DNA of 53,543 bases, taken from the NCBI GenBank assembly GCA_947457545.1, contig CANGXD010000010.1, positions 1-53,543 of the forward strand, read 5' to 3'. The stretch's first letter is position 1, and each line of letters begins with the position of its first letter. Position numbers and translations under genes: made by a program. Origin of the DNA: Gemmatimonadaceae bacterium. GTDB lineage: Bacteria; Gemmatimonadota; Gemmatimonadetes; Gemmatimonadales; Gemmatimonadaceae. This document shows positions 16,880 through 25,676 of the stretch, in pieces. A model generated the notes under the pieces. That model was not told where the DNA came from. It was given only the letters and a program-made list of their open reading frames with translations, and searched no databases.

Positions 16880-18087
16880 TCGTATTCTATGACGACGCGA
16901 CAGCGCGGCGGTTTGAACCGTTTGCGACCACGCGCCCGCTCGGAGAGATGCGCACGGGCGCACTGTTGCAGCGCGAACGCTGGCAGCATGTGATCGGCGC
17001 TGACGCGCTGGGCTTTGTTTCGTCGCCGCACCTGCATGGCTTCGAAGAGTTCGACGCGCCGCCGGTGCTGCGGGGTGAATTGCCGGTGAACTCGTGGTTG
17101 GTGAATACGCGCGCCGTGCCGTTGCTCACGTCCGTCGCCAGTACGGCGTCGGTGCTGGTCATCGAACATCGCGTAGCCGCGGTCCGCTTGGCGTCGGCGG
17201 TGTCGATCGACCAGTTGCAGGATCCCAGCTTCACGCTGGAGGACGTGATCCCCAGCACGGGATCGATGGCGAACTTGCCGGGCGTCTGGCTCGACGACGT
17301 CTGGGATGTGATTGCGCATTTGCAGACGCTGCTGGTGGACGACATTCCGGCGTACGCCATGCGCCTCGGCGCGTCGCCGATGACGGATGGCCGCGCGAGC
17401 ATCATTGGCGGGCATCCCGTGTTCGTCGAAGCGGGCGCCACCATCGAGCCGTACGCCGTATTCGATACGACTGGTGGCCCGGTGCTGCTTCGCGAGGGCG
17501 CCGTGGTTCAGGCATTCACCCGCGTGGTTGGCCCCTGTTATATCGGTCGTCAGTCGACGGTGGTCGGCGACCGGATCGCGGGGTGTTCGATTGGCGACGT
17601 GTGCCGCGTGCACGGGGAAGTGTCGTCGTCGATCTTCGTGGGCCACGCCAACAAAGGGCACGACGGGTTCGTCGGCCATTCGGTGCTTGGCCGCTGGGTA
17701 AATCTTGGTGCCGGCACGATCACGAGCAATCTGAAGAACACGTATGGCAGCGTCGCTCTTTGGACGCCCGACGGCATTCGCGACAGCAAGCTGCAATTTC
17801 TCGGAACGCTCTTCGGTGATCATGCGAAGACCGGGATTGGTTTGCGCCTGACCACGGGATGCGTGGTGGGCGCCGGCGCGAATGTGTTCAACGCGATGCC
17901 GCCGAAGGTCGTGCCGCCGTTTGCGTGGGGAGAGCATGCGCCATACGGCGTGTTCGCCGTGGACAAGTTCATCGAAACGGCAGAACGGATGATGGGCCGG
18001 CGGCAGATGTACATGACCGACAGCGCGCGCGTCTGGTGGCGTCGCGTGCACGAGCTGGCGAGTAGCGATGTCCGTTGGGCGCGCTGA
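16876..18087 (+). CDS. Alternative GlmU-type sugar nucleotidyltransferase/acetyltransferase
   Basis: The 403-residue product matches the alternative bacterial GlmU family known in Bacteroidota and relatives. An atypical N-terminal nucleotidyltransferase half (residues about 1-180, starting MIVFYDDATARRFEPFATTRP) lacks the classic GxGTRM motif. It is followed by a left-handed beta-helix of hexapeptide repeats (about 185-350, e.g. VIGGHPV-type turns, LGAGTITSNLKNTYG, KTGIGLRLTTGCVVGAGANV) and a helical C-terminus. The likely role is UDP-GlcNAc formation, feeding MurA and LPS-type glycans. Whether both activities are present is not visible. It overlaps manC by four bases. Confidence 0.83.
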   Translation: MIVFYDDATARRFEPFATTRPLGEMRTGALLQRERWQHVIGADALGFVSSPHLHGFEEFDAPPVLRGELPVNSWLVNTRAVPLLTSVASTASVLVIEHRVAAVRLASAVSIDQLQDPSFTLEDVIPSTGSMANLPGVWLDDVWDVIAHLQTLLVDDIPAYAMRLGASPMTDGRASIIGGHPVFVEAGATIEPYAVFDTTGGPVLLREGAVVQAFTRVVGPCYIGRQSTVVGDRIAGCSIGDVCRVHGEVSSSIFVGHANKGHDGFVGHSVLGRWVNLGAGTITSNLKNTYGSVALWTPDGIRDSKLQFLGTLFGDHAKTGIGLRLTTGCVVGAGANVFNAMPPKVVPPFAWGEHAPYGVFAVDKFIETAERMMGRRQMYMTDSARVWWRRVHELASSDVRWAR

Positions 18088-18123
18088 TGACACAGGTGTG
18101 ACCATGACGGTCAGGAGTGTGCG

Positions 18124-18957
18124 GTGATTACGGTAACGATGTTGGGTTCTGGCAGTCGCGGGAACGCGATTCTCGTGGATGGCAGCGAAGGGTCGTTGCT
18201 GGTGGACGCGGGGTTTGGGGTGCGGACGCTCGCGAAGCGCTTTGAAGCCGCGCAGCGCGTCCCCGATGATGTGGGAGCGTTGCTGCTGACGCACGAGCAT
18301 GTCGACCACGCCTGCGGTGCGGCGGCGGCCAGTGATCGATGGTCGTGGGCGGTGCATGCCTCGGCACCGACGCTCGCGGCACTGGCGGTGCAGGCCAGCG
18401 GTGCCCCGGGCTTGACGGTGCCGTTGGCGCCGTCAGGAACCGCGCAGGTGTGTGGTTTCGGGGTCGAGCACCTACCAGTCCCCCACGATGCCGTCGATTG
18501 TCGAGCCTTGGTGCTGACCGACATGCAGAGCGGCGCACGCGTCGGCATCGTCCTCGATGCGGGCCATGTGCCGGAGGAGCTCCCGGCATTTCTCGACCGC
18601 CTGGACGTGCTGGTGCTGGAGTCGAACCACGACAGTGCCCTGTTGACCAATGGGCCGTATCCGTGGCCACTCAAGCAGCGCATCAGCGGCGATCAGGGGC
18701 ACCTTTCGAACGCGGACGCAGCGCAGCTGGCAGCGACCTGCGCCCATCGTGGGCTGCGGAGTGTGGTGCTCGCACACTTGAGCGAAACGAACAACACCCC
18801 GGAGCTGGCGCTGAGCGCCACGCGTGAGGCGCTTCGCAAGGCCAATTGGAAGCGGGACAGCGTGACCGCGGCGCCGCAGCGCCTGCCGCTGTCACCCATC
18901 CGCACGGACGGCGGGGTTGGGCGTCCGGCGGCCACGCAGCTCGGGCTAGGGCTCTAG
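18124..18957 (+). CDS. YycJ/WalJ-like metallo-beta-lactamase-fold hydrolase
   Basis: The 277-residue product begins MITVTMLGSGSRGNAILVDG and shows the metal-binding THEHVDHACG motif (about 60-69), later PVPHDAVD, LDAGHVPEE, LESNHD and RISGDQGHLSN, and a final AHLSETNNTPELAL. These are the marks of the YycJ family, a DNA 5'-exonuclease implicated in mismatch repair in Firmicutes, and of related MBL hydrolases. Substrate is not provable from sequence. The GTG at 18124 is preceded by AGGAG. The C-terminal 30 residues are Pro/Gly-rich and not conserved. Its stop is eight bases from the stop of the convergent lipoprotein gene. Confidence 0.88.
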   Translation: MITVTMLGSGSRGNAILVDGSEGSLLVDAGFGVRTLAKRFEAAQRVPDDVGALLLTHEHVDHACGAAAASDRWSWAVHASAPTLAALAVQASGAPGLTVPLAPSGTAQVCGFGVEHLPVPHDAVDCRALVLTDMQSGARVGIVLDAGHVPEELPAFLDRLDVLVLESNHDSALLTNGPYPWPLKQRISGDQGHLSNADAAQLAATCAHRGLRSVVLAHLSETNNTPELALSATREALRKANWKRDSVTAAPQRLPLSPIRTDGGVGRPAATQLGLGL

Positions 18958-18965
18958 CAGGCCGC

Positions 18966-19424
18966 TCAGGGGCGCCGGATAGCGCGGAAGGAGCCGGAGG
19001 CTTCGACCGTGCCTGTGGTCGTCACATCGAACCAGCTGCCGCGCAGGGTGTCCGCCGTTTGGCTGGCCACGTGGCGCCGGGTGTTGCCATTGAGATTGAC
19101 GTCAAATTCGGTCGTGGTGGCGCTGGCCATCCGTCCTCCGACCGGGCCGGAGAGCCGCCGTTGTTGTCCCTGGGGAGCGCCCTCGAGCACGTCGTAGGTC
19201 CCGGCAAAGCCACTCGCCGACGTGCTCTGCACCGACATGGTGCCCTGAAACGAGCCGCCGACGCCAGTCGAGAACTGACCGGTCACGTCCCAGCGCCCTT
19301 CCAGCGGTGTGACACCCGTAGGGTCGGATGGGGTCGGGAGGCAGGCCGATGCCGCGCAAAGCGTTGCAAGAGCGAGAGTTCGCGCGAAATTTGCGCGCCG
19401 GATGCGCCGAGAAATGTTGTGCAC
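18966..19424 (-). CDS. Small putative lipoprotein, unknown function
   Basis: The product is about 152 residues. It starts with a basic segment (HNISRRIRRANFARTLALAT), a short hydrophobic stretch and the lipobox-like CAASAC, then a Pro/Thr-rich linker. The rest is Ser/Thr/Gly-rich with a beta-like pattern (EGRWDVTGQFSTGVGGSF, GTMSVQSTSASGFAG, GRMASATTTEFDVNL), reminiscent of small lipocalin-like or surface beta proteins. No named family is recognised. The GTG at 19424 is the best-placed start; a further GTG at 19517 would put 31 extra residues before the signal. It is divergent from the pilus-like cluster. Confidence 0.6.
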   Translation of the reverse strand: MHNISRRIRRANFARTLALATLCAASACLPTPSDPTGVTPLEGRWDVTGQFSTGVGGSFQGTMSVQSTSASGFAGTYDVLEGAPQGQQRRLSGPVGGRMASATTTEFDVNLNGNTRRHVASQTADTLRGSWFDVTTTGTVEASGSFRAIRRP

Positions 19425-19647
19425 GATGAAGAGACGACTCGTCGGAAGTAACTGCAACGGTGAAGTCTGTTTCACAAAACCCCTGTTTTTCAGACTTTGG
19501 TAAGACCTTTTACGCACTCAAGTTTATGTGACGAAGAGCCGTACCGGATCTTCCTACTGGTGGCCATCACGATCCCGGCCCCCCAAACAAAACGCCGGGC
19601 AGCCACGCGGGAATTTCCCCGTACAACCCTACTTCCGGAGTAGATCG
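19425..19647. promoter_or_regulatory. Divergent intergenic region upstream of the pilus-like cluster
   Basis: This 223-base AT-richer stretch separates the small lipoprotein gene from the first secreted-protein gene. It holds a 7-bp inverted repeat AAGTCTG (19463-19469) / CAGACTT (19491-19497) with a 21-base gap, T-rich patches around 19485-19512, and a CGGAG ribosome site at 19636-19640. It must contain at least one promoter for the plus-strand cluster, but no convincing -35/-10 pair was found. A CCCGGC/GCCGGG hairpin with a long loop near 19575-19600 is weak. No small coding sequence is supported. Confidence 0.45.
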
Positions 19648-20196
19648 ATGAAGGTCACTCGGATCATCGCCGCGGCCGCTATGTCGGCCGTCCTGGCGGG
19701 AACCGCTCAGGCGCAAGCCACCCCGTCCGTCAATTGCGTCAGCGCCTCTGCGACGCGTTTCGACCCGGCCACCTGTTTCCTGACGAACACGGTCACGGCC
19801 AATATTCCGTGGGTTGCCCGTATGGAACTCGCGTCGGCCACCACGCTGCCGACGCCGACTGCCGCAGATTTCGGCGCCGCTGCTGGCCGGAGCACCACCA
19901 CGCCGACCGTGCTGACCGTGCGCGCCAATGCCGGTTTCCGGGTCACGGTGTCTGCCCCTAGCGCGACGTGGACCGGCCCCGCCGGTAGCTCCAAGCCCGC
20001 CACGGACCTCCGCATTTTCACGGACGTCGCGACCACCCCCGTCGCGCTCTCGTCGACGGGCGTGTCGATCTTCTCGTCCTCGGCGGCAAGTGCCGGCCAG
20101 GCGATCAACGTCGGCTACAACGTCCTCTACAACTGGACGACGGACGTTCCGGGCGCGTACACGCTCGGGGTCAACTACACCCTGACCAGCCCGTAA
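19648..20196 (+). CDS. Secreted structural subunit candidate of chaperone-associated surface system
   Basis: The 182-residue product has a clear signal peptide (MKVTRIIAAAAMSAVLAGTA, cleavage after about AQAQA). The mature part is Ser/Thr/Ala-rich and beta-like, with two Cys early (NCVSAS and PATCFL) and a C-terminal motif YNWTTDVPGAYTLGVNYTLT. The same ending (NWTT-PPGAYT-P-VNLTLT) occurs in the next gene, so the two are paralogs. The layout, a Cys pair near the N-terminus and a terminal alternating hydrophobic strand, resembles pilins of chaperone-usher systems, in which the chaperone completes the fold. No named Pfam family is certain. It is the first gene of the cluster and has a CGGAG ribosome site. 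Confidence 0.72.
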   Translation: MKVTRIIAAAAMSAVLAGTAQAQATPSVNCVSASATRFDPATCFLTNTVTANIPWVARMELASATTLPTPTAADFGAAAGRSTTTPTVLTVRANAGFRVTVSAPSATWTGPAGSSKPATDLRIFTDVATTPVALSSTGVSIFSSSAASAGQAINVGYNVLYNWTTDVPGAYTLGVNYTLTSP

Positions 20197-20254
20197 ACAC
20201 ACTCCGCGGGCGGCGCGCACGGTGTTCCCGTGCCGCGCCGTCACGGAGGCCGTG

Positions 20255-20824
20255 TTGCATTTCGCCTGCCGAATGATGGCCCCTTCGCGCCTTTGGGCGG
20301 CCTTTGGCCTGTCCCTGCTTTTCACAGGGGGCCCATTCGGCATCCGTGCCGCCGATGCGCAGTCGGTCTGCAATGGTGGATCGAGCTGCACGGTGGTGGT
20401 GTCGTTGCAGCTGGCCCGACCCTATGTCGCGAGCCTCGTGCTCAGCCAGAGTGTCACGAGTCTGCCGACGCTGACGTCGTCCGACTTTGCGACGGGCTTC
20501 AGGGATCAGGCCGGGCCACAGCTCCGCGTGAAGGCCAACGCGCCGTACCGCGTCACCATTCAGGCCGCGGTGAGCACCTGGCAGTACAGCGGCACGGCGG
20601 CCCCGCCATCGAAGCCGTCCTCGGATCTGCTGTGGAGCGGGAGTGCGAGCGGTCCGTGGACCAGCAGCGCCAGTAGTGCCACGCTGTGGCCACTGGCCGC
20701 CACGTCCGCGGCGGCGACCGCCGGCGTCACGATCCCCCTGTTCTATCGGACCCTGTGGAACTGGACGACGAGTCCACCGGGCGCCTACACGATTCCTGTC
20801 AACCTCACGCTGACCTCACCATGA
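20255..20824 (+). CDS. Secreted structural subunit candidate, paralog of the preceding protein
   Basis: The product is about 189 residues. After a signal peptide (WAAFGLSLLFTGGPFGIRA, cleavage near ADAQS) come a close Cys pair (SVCNGGSSCTVVV), a Ser/Thr-rich beta region, and the terminal LWNWTTSPPGAYTIPVNLTL shared with the upstream gene. The best start is TTG at 20255, five bases after GGAGG; ATG at 20273 is far from that site. It overlaps the chaperone start by four bases, which ties subunit and chaperone synthesis together. Confidence 0.7.
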   Translation: MHFACRMMAPSRLWAAFGLSLLFTGGPFGIRAADAQSVCNGGSSCTVVVSLQLARPYVASLVLSQSVTSLPTLTSSDFATGFRDQAGPQLRVKANAPYRVTIQAAVSTWQYSGTAAPPSKPSSDLLWSGSASGPWTSSASSATLWPLAATSAAATAGVTIPLFYRTLWNWTTSPPGAYTIPVNLTLTSP

Positions 20825-21657
20825 CTCCGATGACATTTTCTCTGCAATCCCGGCGTTGGGCCGCGTGGTCGCGGCGCTTGCTGCTCGTCACTGCGGTCCT
20901 GTCGAGTGTGGGCGTCGCGGCGCCCCTCCACGCGCAACTCGCGATCGACAAGCTCGATCTGACGTTGCGTCCGGATGGGACCGATGAACGCAGTGGTGTG
21001 CTCAGCGTGCGCAATGAAGGCGCCACGCCGACACAGGCCATCATCCGCGTGGAGGATTGGGATCGTGCGCCGGACGGCAACAACCGCTTCTATCCGGCTG
21101 GTACGGTCAGCGGCAGCTGTGCGCCGTCGTTGCAGGTCTTTCCCATGTCGCTGTCGCTCAAGCCGGGCGAGACACAGCGCATTCGCATCGATTACACGGG
21201 GCCAGCGAAGCGCGCGAGTGAGTGTTGGTCGCTCGTCGTCGTCGAAACGCCTGCGCCGCGCATGCAGGCGAACGGCCGACAGCTCGTGTACAACGTCCGC
21301 AGCGGGTTGAAGGTGTACGTGGCGGCGGAGCATTTGCCGGTCGATGGCGAAGTCGAGGGCCTGTCGGTGGCGCGTACGGTAACGAGCGCCGGTCGACAGC
21401 AGGATGTCGCGATTGTCGCGTTCGCCAATCGGGGTGCGCGCCATTTCGTCACCAAGGGCCGGGTGGAGATTCGCCGGGAAGACAATTCTCTGGTGCAGAC
21501 GCTCGAGTTGCCGCCGATGTATGCGCTGCCCGGCGCCATCATGCACGGCACGACGGTTCTGCCGGAGCTGCCGAAGGGTAAGTATTTGCTCATCAGCATT
21601 GTCGATTATGGCGGCAGCGAAATCGCGGCCGGCATGTACGCCCACGAGGTGCGCTGA
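20821..21657 (+). CDS. Periplasmic PapD/FimC-like fimbrial chaperone
   Basis: The 278-residue product has a signal peptide (about 1-40, ending PLHAQ) and then the two immunoglobulin-like domains expected of pilus chaperones. The first domain contains IDKLDLTLRPDGTDERSG and VRNEGATPTQAIIRVEDW and the LSLKPGETQRIRIDY segment that matches the conserved subunit-binding strand and basic anchor. A second beta-rich domain follows (VAIVAFANRGARHFVTKGRVEI onward). Such chaperones bind exported subunits in the periplasm through donor-strand complementation and deliver them to an outer-membrane usher. The neighbours on both sides are secreted and outer-membrane proteins. Confidence 0.82.
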   Translation: MTPMTFSLQSRRWAAWSRRLLLVTAVLSSVGVAAPLHAQLAIDKLDLTLRPDGTDERSGVLSVRNEGATPTQAIIRVEDWDRAPDGNNRFYPAGTVSGSCAPSLQVFPMSLSLKPGETQRIRIDYTGPAKRASECWSLVVVETPAPRMQANGRQLVYNVRSGLKVYVAAEHLPVDGEVEGLSVARTVTSAGRQQDVAIVAFANRGARHFVTKGRVEIRREDNSLVQTLELPPMYALPGAIMHGTTVLPELPKGKYLLISIVDYGGSEIAAGMYAHEVR

Positions 21658-21659
21658 GC

Positions 21660-22172
21660 ATGTGGGCCTGGATCTTCCGTCGCGTGCGGACAACGCCCCT
21701 GCTCTGCAGCGTGGCGTTGCTCGCAACGCTCGCTGGACGATCCACCCCGCTGTCGGCGCAAACGTGCGCAGCGGGGACGACCAACAGTTGTATGAATGTG
21801 ACGTACGCGGCCGTGAAGGGTACGCCCGACGCCTCAGACTTCGCGAACGGGGTTTCGGTCATTGGTCGATTTACGCTGTCTGTGATCAAATGTGGACGTC
21901 GGCCGTGCACCATCACGGCCGCGGCCAGCAATCAACCGACGGGTGGATTGCGCGTGCGCGTCAGTGGTACGCCGCCGGTCTCGCTGGCGGATTGCACAAT
22001 TGACTTGAATGGCGTGTCGTCGGCGCAGTCCGGGCAGGCGCCAGTGCTTGCCGTCGTCAATGGAGCCGCAACGGTCACCGTGTGGGTGTGTCGTGCATTG
22101 AACTGGAACCCGGCAATCACACCAGTTGGGGTGACGTCGCCGGAAATGCGTTTTCGGTTGCGGCAGAGCTGA
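21660..22172 (+). CDS. Secreted Cys-rich protein, candidate minor subunit
   Basis: The 170-residue product has an N-terminal signal (about 1-34, LLCSVALLATLAG to LSAQ) and six further Cys (TCAAG, SCMN, IKCGRRPC, ADCT, VWVCRA) in a small beta-like domain. It starts two bases after the chaperone stop and ends four bases before the barrel gene. The context suggests a minor or tip subunit of the same assembly. Sequence does not resemble the two NWTT paralogs closely, and no database family is recognised. Confidence 0.66.
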   Translation: MWAWIFRRVRTTPLLCSVALLATLAGRSTPLSAQTCAAGTTNSCMNVTYAAVKGTPDASDFANGVSVIGRFTLSVIKCGRRPCTITAAASNQPTGGLRVRVSGTPPVSLADCTIDLNGVSSAQSGQAPVLAVVNGAATVTVWVCRALNWNPAITPVGVTSPEMRFRLRQS

Positions 22173-22175
22173 CGC

Positions 22176-25082
22176 ATGTCGGTGGTGCGTACCCTCGTCA
22201 CCCTTGCGCTGTGCGGCGCATCCTCGGTGCTGTCCGCGCAATCGCCGCGGACGGTTGGCTCACCGGTGTGGATGACCGGCATGAGCACGAAGCGGGCGTC
22301 TGGCGCGCCTCCTGTTCGTGTTCCTGTCGGCGTGCCGGTGTTCCCTGGCAGGGCGTACTCCGATTCCGGTGCGGTCGTCGCCGCCACGAACGGTAGCGAG
22401 ATTACGGTGGTACGTGTGCCGTTACCGGCGGCCATCCGTTGGGAGGCACTCATGTCGCGCCGACCGGCGGAGTACCGAGTGCTTCCCGGTCGCTACATGC
22501 AGGTGCTGGGGGGCACGAGCGGACGCAACGATGTGGCGCGTGACTCCGTGCTGGTCATTGCCCTGCGCGTGTCGCGAAAGGCGCCGGCGGGCCGTTCATT
22601 CGGGGGCACCGTGGAGTTTTCGGTTGGCACGGTGAACAGCGCGGTACCGGTGGACCTCTCGGTGCCGGTTTCTCGTCGAGTCGAACTGTCGTTCTCGTCG
22701 CGTTCGCTCGTCGCGTCGCCGGGCAAGTGGAACAGCATGATCGTCCGCGTGAAGAATGACGGCAACATCGATGAGCAACCAAAGCTGAAAGTCACGCCGC
22801 CCACAGGCTGGCGCGCCAACGTACGGAGCGCGCTCCCCACGTCGACGTTGGGTGCATGGTCGTCGGTCGACATGACGATACGCTTGTGGGTGCCTTCGCA
22901 AACGGGCAGCGGCCTGCACTTGGTGCCGCTGACCCTCGTCGATGCCGACGGGTCGAGCAAGACGGAACAGCTGCAAGTGGATGTCCTCAGCGATGAGGCG
23001 ACGGGCGCGCAGGGTGCTCTCGTCACCGCATCGATTGTCGGTGGCCGGACGTCAGGTATGGCGACCGCGATGGGCTACGCCTTGGCCGTCGGTGGACAGC
23101 TCTCGGACTCGACGACCATCATGGGGCGCGTCATGTATAGCGGCGCGTCGACCGAGCGTTCCCCAGCGGGCGTCCTGCTCGCCCGCTCGGGAATCATGTC
23201 CGCCCCGCCGTCATTGGAACTCCGGAATCCCGCGTATCAAGTGAGCGCCGGTGCGACCAGTGGCGTGATGCCGGAACTCGGTGGGCAATTTCTCGCCGGA
23301 ATCGGCGGCATCGCCGGTGTTGCACGAGGTGCTTGGCAGGTGCGGGCCTTCAGCCTGTCGCCAATGCTGTTGACCAATGGCCTGTCGCTGCGCACCACCA
23401 ACGCTGGGCGGATGCAGGGAGGCGAAGTCGGCTATCTCGCCAAAGGGGTGCGTACTTCGTTGTTCGGCGCGTCGCTGGACGATCCGTTGACGTACCGTAC
23501 ACTGAATGTGCTCGGCATGCGCACCATTGTCGGGACGCCTGGCGTGCAGAGCCTGCAGACCGAGTTGGGGTACCGGAGTGTCGGCGATCTCCGCGGCGTT
23601 GGCATCTCAACCGTCTTTCAGCGGAGTGGACGCTCGTCGAATCTCGACCTGCGTCTGGTACATGCGCCCGGCGGATCGCGTGGATTTGCCCGTGCGACGA
23701 ATGAGATGCAGGTGTCGGGCTCACGCATTCTCGGCACTCGCGGCTACGCGACCGTCGGCGGATGGCTGCAGAGCGACGAGAACGCGCAAATGGGTGCCGT
23801 ACGCAATGTCGGGTGGTACGCGACCCCCGCGTTGAATCTTTCTCGCTTCGGCAGCATCGGCATCGATACTCGCGCTATCCGTTTCGGGACCAGCACCGGC
23901 GGGACGCGTCTGCAAAACGACGAGTTGGCGGGTGGTGGTCTGCTCACGCTCAACGCACTGGGCACGTCAGTGCTCATGCGCTCGATGCTGGCCCGCGTCG
24001 ATCGATCAGTGGCGGATTCACAGGTCCCGCTCGTCACGAGCCGCCAGTGGCGCGTTGATCATTCCGTCTCAGCGTTGCGCGCGCTGCCGCGCGGGACGGT
24101 GCACGCCAATTGGAGCTACCAGCAGTTTTCTGGCGCAGCGGGGCTGATGCCGTCGCAGCAAACGTTTGTGTTGCGCGTCGACCGGATGCGCCCCAGGCTC
24201 AGCGCTCCGTTCCTGTTGGAGGCCGACGTGCAACGGATGCAGGTGGGACAGCAGGGCATGTCGTTCTGGTCGGCACGCGCCGCGGCAACGCTTGAGTTGC
24301 CGGGCGGGATGGCTCTGACGTTTTCGGCGGAGCGGAATCCGTTTCTGTCGGTATTGCGAAACGGACGCCAGCAACAGCTGGTGTACACCATGCGACTTGA
24401 TCGGACGAGTGCGATGCCCCGTTTGTTTTCCGCGACGCGTGGTCGCGTATTCCGCGATGAGAACAGCAACGGCATTCAGGATCGCGGCGAGGCCGGCGTT
24501 GCGGGTGTCGTCATCAAATGCGGTGCGCTCCGCTCCATGACCGATACCAAGGGGCGATACAGCTGCAACAATAGCTCGCAGGAGTTGGACACGCGGAGCA
24601 TCCCCACGGGTATGGTGGCGTCGACAGGCGAAATCACCTCCGGGAAACCGATCGCCCTTCGAGTGGTCCAACCGCTGCGCGTGGCCTTATCGCTTCGCAG
24701 CTCCGAAGGCAGTGTCCTTCCGGGAGAAGCGCTTGCGCAGGCGGTGGTGTTCGCCCGTGACTCGAGCGGTGCCCAATGGAATGCCCGGCCTACGACTGCT
24801 GGCGAGTTTCTTCTCGATGCGTTGCCCGTTGGCCGATACACGGTCGGGGTCGATGTGTCGGGGATTGACGAGCCACTCACCGCCAACGAGCAAATCGTGC
24901 AGATTGGCGGCGATGCGCCCGGTGTAGTGCAGCTCGAGCTGAAGGCGCGCCCCATGCGCATTCGTACCTTTACCGCACCGAAGTCACCGTTGCCTGATGC
25001 GGCGGCTCCGGTGACGCGTCCCCAAACCCGTGCGCGCGTTACCGCGCCGGCCAAGCGGCCTTCGTCGCTTTCCCGTCGGTAA
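22176..25082 (+). CDS. Large outer-membrane beta-barrel protein, candidate non-canonical usher
   Basis: The 968-residue product has a signal peptide (about 1-21), an N-terminal beta region, an Ig/NEW3-like domain (about 165-270, LVASPGKWNSMIVRVKNDGN), then about 480 residues of short alternating Ser/Thr/Gly strands typical of a membrane barrel (about 280-765). After that comes an SdrD-B-like segment GRVFRDENSNGIQDRGEAGV (about 768-787), a second carboxypeptidase-regulatory-like domain (GEFLLDALPVGRYTVGVDVS) and a Pro/Arg-rich tail. Position and size fit the usher of a chaperone-usher pathway, but no FimD/PapC signature was recognised. An adhesin or a carrier of the subunits is the alternative. 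Confidence 0.7.
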   Translation: MSVVRTLVTLALCGASSVLSAQSPRTVGSPVWMTGMSTKRASGAPPVRVPVGVPVFPGRAYSDSGAVVAATNGSEITVVRVPLPAAIRWEALMSRRPAEYRVLPGRYMQVLGGTSGRNDVARDSVLVIALRVSRKAPAGRSFGGTVEFSVGTVNSAVPVDLSVPVSRRVELSFSSRSLVASPGKWNSMIVRVKNDGNIDEQPKLKVTPPTGWRANVRSALPTSTLGAWSSVDMTIRLWVPSQTGSGLHLVPLTLVDADGSSKTEQLQVDVLSDEATGAQGALVTASIVGGRTSGMATAMGYALAVGGQLSDSTTIMGRVMYSGASTERSPAGVLLARSGIMSAPPSLELRNPAYQVSAGATSGVMPELGGQFLAGIGGIAGVARGAWQVRAFSLSPMLLTNGLSLRTTNAGRMQGGEVGYLAKGVRTSLFGASLDDPLTYRTLNVLGMRTIVGTPGVQSLQTELGYRSVGDLRGVGISTVFQRSGRSSNLDLRLVHAPGGSRGFARATNEMQVSGSRILGTRGYATVGGWLQSDENAQMGAVRNVGWYATPALNLSRFGSIGIDTRAIRFGTSTGGTRLQNDELAGGGLLTLNALGTSVLMRSMLARVDRSVADSQVPLVTSRQWRVDHSVSALRALPRGTVHANWSYQQFSGAAGLMPSQQTFVLRVDRMRPRLSAPFLLEADVQRMQVGQQGMSFWSARAAATLELPGGMALTFSAERNPFLSVLRNGRQQQLVYTMRLDRTSAMPRLFSATRGRVFRDENSNGIQDRGEAGVAGVVIKCGALRSMTDTKGRYSCNNSSQELDTRSIPTGMVASTGEITSGKPIALRVVQPLRVALSLRSSEGSVLPGEALAQAVVFARDSSGAQWNARPTTAGEFLLDALPVGRYTVGVDVSGIDEPLTANEQIVQIGGDAPGVVQLELKARPMRIRTFTAPKSPLPDAAAPVTRPQTRARVTAPAKRPSSLSRR

Positions 25083-25088
25083 CCGATC

Positions 25089-25676
25089 ATGTCGCGACGA
25101 ACCGCTCTTCCGACGATCCTCTATCTCGCCCTCGCCGTCCTGATGGTCATGGTGCCGGGGCGTGAGGTGCGCGCGCAAGGTGGCATCCAGGTACCGGGCA
25201 CCTGCGACACCGGCAGGAATCCCAACGGCGACTGTCGGATGTTCCTGACCATCACGTCGACGATTCAGGCGACGCGTCGATTGGTCGTCACGCCCGGCAG
25301 CGGTTTCGCGCTTACGCCGGCGAGCGGCGCGCTGACGGTAGCGGACTTCGACGCTGGCATGTTCAACACCAACGGCTCCATCGGATTGACGATCCAGTCG
25401 AATGCACCATGGCGTGTCACGGTGCAAGCAAGCGCGGCAGCGATGTCCGGCGCGTGTGGCGGAAAGAATGCCAATACGATTACGTGGGGCACTACGAGCG
25501 CGGCGCGTACGACACCCTTGAGTACGGCGATCACCACCGTCGCATCGGGCACCACCTTCACGGCATCTCGCGCCGAAAATGTCTTCTTGCGCGTTGCCAT
25601 TGGCTGGGTGACGGACGCACCGGTCGCGGCGGCGAATTGCACGTTGCCACTCTCGTTCCAGATTACCGCGCCGTGA
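25089..25676 (+). CDS. Secreted subunit candidate
   Basis: The 195-residue product carries a signal peptide (about 1-29, ILYLALAVLMVMVPG, cleavage near VRAQG) and a Ser/Thr/Ala-rich beta domain with four Cys (GTCDTG, GDCRMF, GACGG, AANCTL) and a final hydrophobic strand (LPLSFQITAP) like the last strand of the other subunits. It begins six bases after the barrel gene and overlaps the next gene by four. It is probably another exported component of the same assembly; no family is recognised. Confidence 0.68.
   Translation: MSRRTALPTILYLALAVLMVMVPGREVRAQGGIQVPGTCDTGRNPNGDCRMFLTITSTIQATRRLVVTPGSGFALTPASGALTVADFDAGMFNTNGSIGLTIQSNAPWRVTVQASAAAMSGACGGKNANTITWGTTSAARTTPLSTAITTVASGTTFTASRAENVFLRVAIGWVTDAPVAAANCTLPLSFQITAP

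Noticed and set aside
19560..19640. Riboswitch (c-di-GMP or cobalamin type) in the leader of the secreted-protein cluster
   Set aside because: The stretch GCCACGCGGG resembles part of such motifs, but the conserved core loops are missing and the folding is weak.
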